A DNA stretch of 23,579 nt, taken from a virus. A program made the position numbers and the translations under genes. Positions 20,446 through 23,579 of the stretch are shown here, piece after piece. The notes under the pieces were generated by a model. The model searched no databases and was not told the origin of the DNA. It worked only from the letters and a program-made list of their open reading frames with translations. The stretch is taken from the IMG/VR virus record IMGVR_UViG_3300025647_000279, positions 1 through 23,579 of that record; one strand, given 5' to 3'. How positions within the stretch are numbered: the stretch's first letter is position 1; every line of letters begins with the position of its first letter.

Positions 20446-21728
20446 TGGATCAACTCGTAAAACTCTCCTCCATCAATAAGGATACCCGCCAACGCAAGTT
20501 CTTCGACGAAATGAAGATCGTTGAGCTGGCAGATTCAATCCTTGCTCATGGGCTTCTCCATGCCGTTGTCCTCCGTAAGGATGTCGATGATCTCGTTGCC
20601 GGTGATCGCCGCTCCCGAGCCGTCGAGCTTATTTACCGCAAGGGCCTGACATTCTCGTACAATGGAGTGGAGGTCCCTCCTGGTTTTATCCCTGTCACCC
20701 GCGTCTCCCCTGCGGATGAACTTCAGTTCCGTGAGATGGAGCTGCATGAGAACATTCAGCGAGAGGACCTGACGTGGCAGGAAGAGTCCGAGGCCCACGC
20801 AGAACTCCATCGACTCCGCCAACTGCAAACGAACGGGACGCAAACACTCGAGCAAACGGCGAGGGAACTTAAGGGAGAGCGTCCCTTCTCTGGCACCGAC
20901 ACCACCGCGCTATCGACCGATATCCTCATCGCAGATAACCTGGGGGACGAGGATATTGCAAAGGCCAAGTCAAAGAAAGAGGCGTTGAAGATTCTTCAGC
21001 ATAAAAAGCAGAAGGAGAAGAACGAACAACTGGCCGAAAAGTTTAACCTGAATTCTCAGCTGGATCATCGCCACCAGCTTACCCATGGTAATGCTATTGT
21101 CGAACTCCACAATATGACCCCGGAGCATTTCGATGTCATCATCACAGATCCTCCATACGGAGTCGGCGCCCACACCTTTGGCGACCAGACACTCATCAAC
21201 CATGAGTACGACGACTCATTCGAGTCCTGGCAAAAGATTATGGTTCCTTTTGCTCATGAGTCTTTTCGTGTCGCAGCCGCTCAATCACACGCCTATGTGT
21301 TCTGCGACATCAGGAATTGGCCCACTCTTGCAGAGATGTTCCGAGAGGCCGGATGGTATGTCTGGTCTCGACCACTCATCTGGGACAAAGGCAACGTGGG
21401 CACACTTCCGAGACCCCAGCATGGGCCACGCCTTTGCTACGAGGCAATCCTCTACGCCATCAAAGGCGATAAGGAGACCACAAAGGTTGCCCACGATGTT
21501 ATCAGAATCCCGGCAACCGCAAAGCCCAGACATGCGGCGGAGAAGCCTGTCGATCTTTACGTCGAGCTTCTCTCCCGTTCTGTGAAACCCGGAGATAAAA
21601 TCATAGACCCGTTCTGTGGCTCCGGTCCCGTGTTCCCAGCGGCAAACAGGCTTCATCTTACCGCAACGGGAATTGAACTCGAACAGGCGAACATTGGTAT
21701 CGCTTCAGAAAGATTAGAGGAAAAATAA
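20445..21728 (+). CDS. ParB-like nuclease/N6- or N4-DNA methyltransferase fusion
   Basis: A 427-aa two-domain protein. Residues 1-115 resemble a ParB/Sulfiredoxin-type N-terminal domain (VAGDRRSRAV at 51-60, a GERR-like box, and HENIQREDLTWQEE at 101-114). Residues about 210-427 form an amino-methyltransferase: DPPY (235-238, catalytic motif IV), WDKG (313-316), and DPFCGSG (388-394, S-adenosylmethionine site). DPPY preceding the FxGxG motif is the beta-type order. It would transfer a methyl group to adenine or cytosine amino groups in a specific DNA sequence. Such fusions are known in phages, where methylation can shield phage DNA from restriction. No cognate nuclease is seen here. Confidence 0.9.
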   Translation: MDQLVKLSSINKDTRQRKFFDEMKIVELADSILAHGLLHAVVLRKDVDDLVAGDRRSRAVELIYRKGLTFSYNGVEVPPGFIPVTRVSPADELQFREMELHENIQREDLTWQEESEAHAELHRLRQLQTNGTQTLEQTARELKGERPFSGTDTTALSTDILIADNLGDEDIAKAKSKKEALKILQHKKQKEKNEQLAEKFNLNSQLDHRHQLTHGNAIVELHNMTPEHFDVIITDPPYGVGAHTFGDQTLINHEYDDSFESWQKIMVPFAHESFRVAAAQSHAYVFCDIRNWPTLAEMFREAGWYVWSRPLIWDKGNVGTLPRPQHGPRLCYEAILYAIKGDKETTKVAHDVIRIPATAKPRHAAEKPVDLYVELLSRSVKPGDKIIDPFCGSGPVFPAANRLHLTATGIELEQANIGIASERLEEK

Positions 21729-22018
21729 TGTCCATTAATACGAAAGGGCCAGAAGTTGTGCGTTCAGCAGAAAATAAACTGGAGTACGCTTATAGTCAGA
21801 TTGATTCGGCAAGCAGCCGGATAACTGTCTTAATCGACCAAACCGAGGCGCTTCTTTGCAGGCTCCGTGGGGACATACCGCAGGAGGCGAGTAACGCCAA
21901 AGAGACATCACCCTCCAGCGGTTTTCTGGGCCATATGGTGTATACCGTGGAGATTCTTCACACCCGTATCTATCATCTGGAAACCCTCCAGGAAGAGCTT
22001 CGGAGTCTCCTTCCGTGA
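21728..22018 (+). CDS. Hypothetical 96-aa helical protein
   Basis: Not recognised. Two helical segments (SAENKLEYAYSQIDSASSRITVLIDQTEALLCRLRG and GHMVYTVEILHTRIYHLETLQEELRSLL) joined by a short polar loop, so probably a helical hairpin. The ATG overlaps the methyltransferase stop (TAATG) and its own stop overlaps the GTG start of the polymerase gene. It may support the polymerase or methylase, though nothing in the sequence proves it. Confidence 0.77.
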   Translation: MSINTKGPEVVRSAENKLEYAYSQIDSASSRITVLIDQTEALLCRLRGDIPQEASNAKETSPSSGFLGHMVYTVEILHTRIYHLETLQEELRSLLP

Positions 22019-23579
22019 TAATCGCTTCCGGCCCACAACCAGCAGATGTGCTTGTGGTCGGAGAAGCTCCTGGCGTGGATGAAATCAAACAACAAGAGCC
22101 TTTTGTTGGGAGAGCCGGCCAGGAGCTAACCCGTATGCTCCATGAATCGGGGTTCCTCCGCACCGAGTGTCGCATCACCAATGTCACATCTCACCGTCCT
22201 CTCGGAAACCTGATCTCGAACTTCTTTCCCCCGAAGTCAAAATGCACTGGTGGAGAACAGTTCGTTAACGGTCGTTGGTGTAAACCAGAAATCCTTGAAG
22301 GGCTTATGCAGTTGAAGCGTGAGATTGCCTTAACGAAACCCAAGATCATTATCGCTCTCGGTGATACCGCCCTCTGGGCCTTAACCGGAGAATCCGGTAT
22401 CACCAAATGGCGAGGATCTCTTTTATGGAGTGATGAATACAATGCCTGGATCATACCAACCTTTCATCCGTCTGGTATACTCCGCCAATGGGCATGGCGC
22501 TATCCAGCTATGCACGATTTGCGAAGAGCGCGGAAACAGTTGGATAACCCTGTACACGAACCTTCCTGGTCCTTTCTTGTCCGTCCAGACTACGAGAGCA
22601 CTATTCAAGTGCTCGACATGCTCCTTGCCCGGGTGCGGAATGAACGAACTCGAATCGCGTGCGATATTGAAACCAGGGCAGGTTATACAGATTGCATCGG
22701 ATTGTCCTGGTCTGCAACTGAAGCCATCTGTATTCCATTCTTTTCTCAAGACTCTTTGGAAAGCTATTGGTCGTTGGAGGAAGAACTTCAGATCGTTTTG
22801 AAACTTCGGGAATTGCTCACCCATCCAGGTGCTGCGATCATCGGACAAAACTTCCTCTATGATGTACAGTTCTTTGCCCGTCACTGGGGATTCGTTTGTA
22901 TCCCAGCCATGGATACGATGATTGCTCATGCGGTTTGCTTTCCTGGAACTCCCAAGTCCTTAGATTATCTTTCCTCCATGTACCTCGACTTTCATCGCTA
23001 CTGGAAGGATGAACGCAAGGAGGCAAATGATAAGGAGGACGATGAGCAAAGGTGGATATACAACTGCAAAGACTGTGTCGCAACCTGGGGAGTTGTCGAT
23101 GGGCTGGAGGCTACTATCGCACACTTCAATTTGCAAAAACCTTTCGAGCTCGAAATGCGTTTATTTGAGCCTCTGCTCGGTATGATGCTTCGAGGCGTCA
23201 AGATTAACAAACCGTTGAAGAACTCTCTCGGTATGGCATTACTGGAAGAGCGGGCGCGGTTGGAAAAATATTTCCTTGAAATCAGCAAAGGGGTTTGGGA
23301 TGATGTTCAGCTGGTTAAATCAAAAACGGCGGCGCCGTGGTACGATTCCCCAACACAGCAAGTCAAAATCTTCTACCGTATTCTCGGTCAACAAGAAGTC
23401 AAGGGGAAGAACACGAAAGGCGCCTCGTGCGATGATGACTCACTTACGGTTGTCGCCCGTCGCGAGGTTATGCTTGAGCCTCTTATTGACCATATCCTTG
23501 GTTATCGGAGTCTTGGCGTTTTTAATTCTACTTTCGTTGGTGCAAAACTTGACTGGGACGGGAGGATGAGGTGTTCCTA
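22015..23579 (+). CDS. Uracil-DNA glycosylase / 3'-5' exonuclease / family A DNA polymerase fusion (3' end cut)
   Basis: At least 521 codons, open to the window edge. Residues about 10-175 match a family 4/5-type uracil-DNA glycosylase: VVGEAPGVDE (14-23), PFVGRAGQEL (29-38), IIIALGDTALWALTG (111-125) and HPSGILR (151-157). Residues about 210-370 are a DnaQ-like 3'-5' exonuclease: DIET (217-220), NFLYDVQFF (279-287) and YNCKD (349-353). The DNA polymerase I fold begins after about 380, with the conserved SPTQQ at 445-449. The polymerase active-site motifs lie beyond the window. The GTG start at 22015 overlaps the previous stop (GTGA) with GGAG about 9 nt upstream. The N-terminal CxxC used by family 4 glycosylases for their Fe-S cluster is missing. 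Confidence 0.88.
   Translation, partial: MIIASGPQPADVLVVGEAPGVDEIKQQEPFVGRAGQELTRMLHESGFLRTECRITNVTSHRPLGNLISNFFPPKSKCTGGEQFVNGRWCKPEILEGLMQLKREIALTKPKIIIALGDTALWALTGESGITKWRGSLLWSDEYNAWIIPTFHPSGILRQWAWRYPAMHDLRRARKQLDNPVHEPSWSFLVRPDYESTIQVLDMLLARVRNERTRIACDIETRAGYTDCIGLSWSATEAICIPFFSQDSLESYWSLEEELQIVLKLRELLTHPGAAIIGQNFLYDVQFFARHWGFVCIPAMDTMIAHAVCFPGTPKSLDYLSSMYLDFHRYWKDERKEANDKEDDEQRWIYNCKDCVATWGVVDGLEATIAHFNLQKPFELEMRLFEPLLGMMLRGVKINKPLKNSLGMALLEERARLEKYFLEISKGVWDDVQLVKSKTAAPWYDSPTQQVKIFYRILGQQEVKGKNTKGASCDDDSLTVVARREVMLEPLIDHILGYRSLGVFNSTFVGAKLDWDGRMRCS

Noticed and set aside
1-23579. Search by eye for tRNA genes, CRISPR arrays, insertion sequences, integrase and attachment sites
   Set aside because: Nothing convincing was seen. 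Gaps are too short or already explained, and no transposase or integrase motifs occur. A tRNA scan was not possible here.

Overview
The window is a segment of a tailed double-stranded DNA bacteriophage (Caudoviricetes). It carries a terminase, portal, scaffold and major capsid set, a lysis-type peptidase, and a separate replication module with dUTPase, a Sak4-like ATPase, a single-strand-binding-type protein and a family A DNA polymerase. I see no integrase, tRNA, rRNA, CRISPR array or insertion sequence. Promoters match the bacterial sigma-70 consensus and ribosome binding sites are ordinary GGAG types. A Gram-negative host is plausible but cannot be proven from this window. The DNA polymerase gene runs off the right edge and a virion-type gene runs off the left edge, so the window is a fragment.

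Left arm (1-8783, minus strand): a tightly packed late operon read leftward from a consensus promoter at 8810-8838. In transcription order it encodes the terminase small subunit, a PD-(D/E)XK nuclease, the terminase large subunit, the portal, a small helical protein, a Pro/Glu-rich scaffold candidate and an SU10/DUF5309-type major capsid protein. A hairpin terminator follows the capsid gene. Beyond it lie two small proteins, a GT-A glycosyltransferase-like protein, an M15-type peptidase (probable endolysin), a one-TM holin/spanin-like protein and the start of another gene.

Centre (8784-10885): two regulatory gaps surround a convergent pair of paralogous genes (9203-9691 plus, 9844-10341 minus), each ending in its own terminator. 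The first gap is very G-rich on the plus strand. It holds the divergent promoters and may contain the packaging site. The second gap (10342-10885) has three 13-bp-spaced CCCCCTGT repeats, a 10-bp C/G palindrome, an AT-rich core, a hairpin, and ACAGGGGG repeats in inverted orientation at the same 13-bp period. A C-to-G skew switch lies in the middle. This is a strong candidate replication origin.

Right arm (10886-23579, plus strand): first about nine small proteins of unknown function, several with Cys clusters, expressed from promoters at 10809 and 12266. A long RNA hairpin lies at 13538-13592. Next come dUTPase, a promoter at 16172, small proteins, a Cas4/RecB-like nuclease with four Cys, a zinc-ribbon protein, a coiled-coil protein, the Sak4-like ATPase, a 66-aa protein, the SSB-type protein, a tiny basic protein, a ParB-methyltransferase fusion, a helical protein, and a uracil-DNA-glycosylase/exonuclease/polymerase fusion.

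The most notable non-coding element is at 19616-19743, between the 66-aa gene and the SSB-type gene. All conserved core parts of a type II hammerhead ribozyme are present (CUGAUGA, GAAA, UH site, stems I, II and III), plus a 6-bp pseudoknot between loop I and the strand following stem II. It would cut the replication-module mRNA about 90 nt upstream of the SSB-type start codon.
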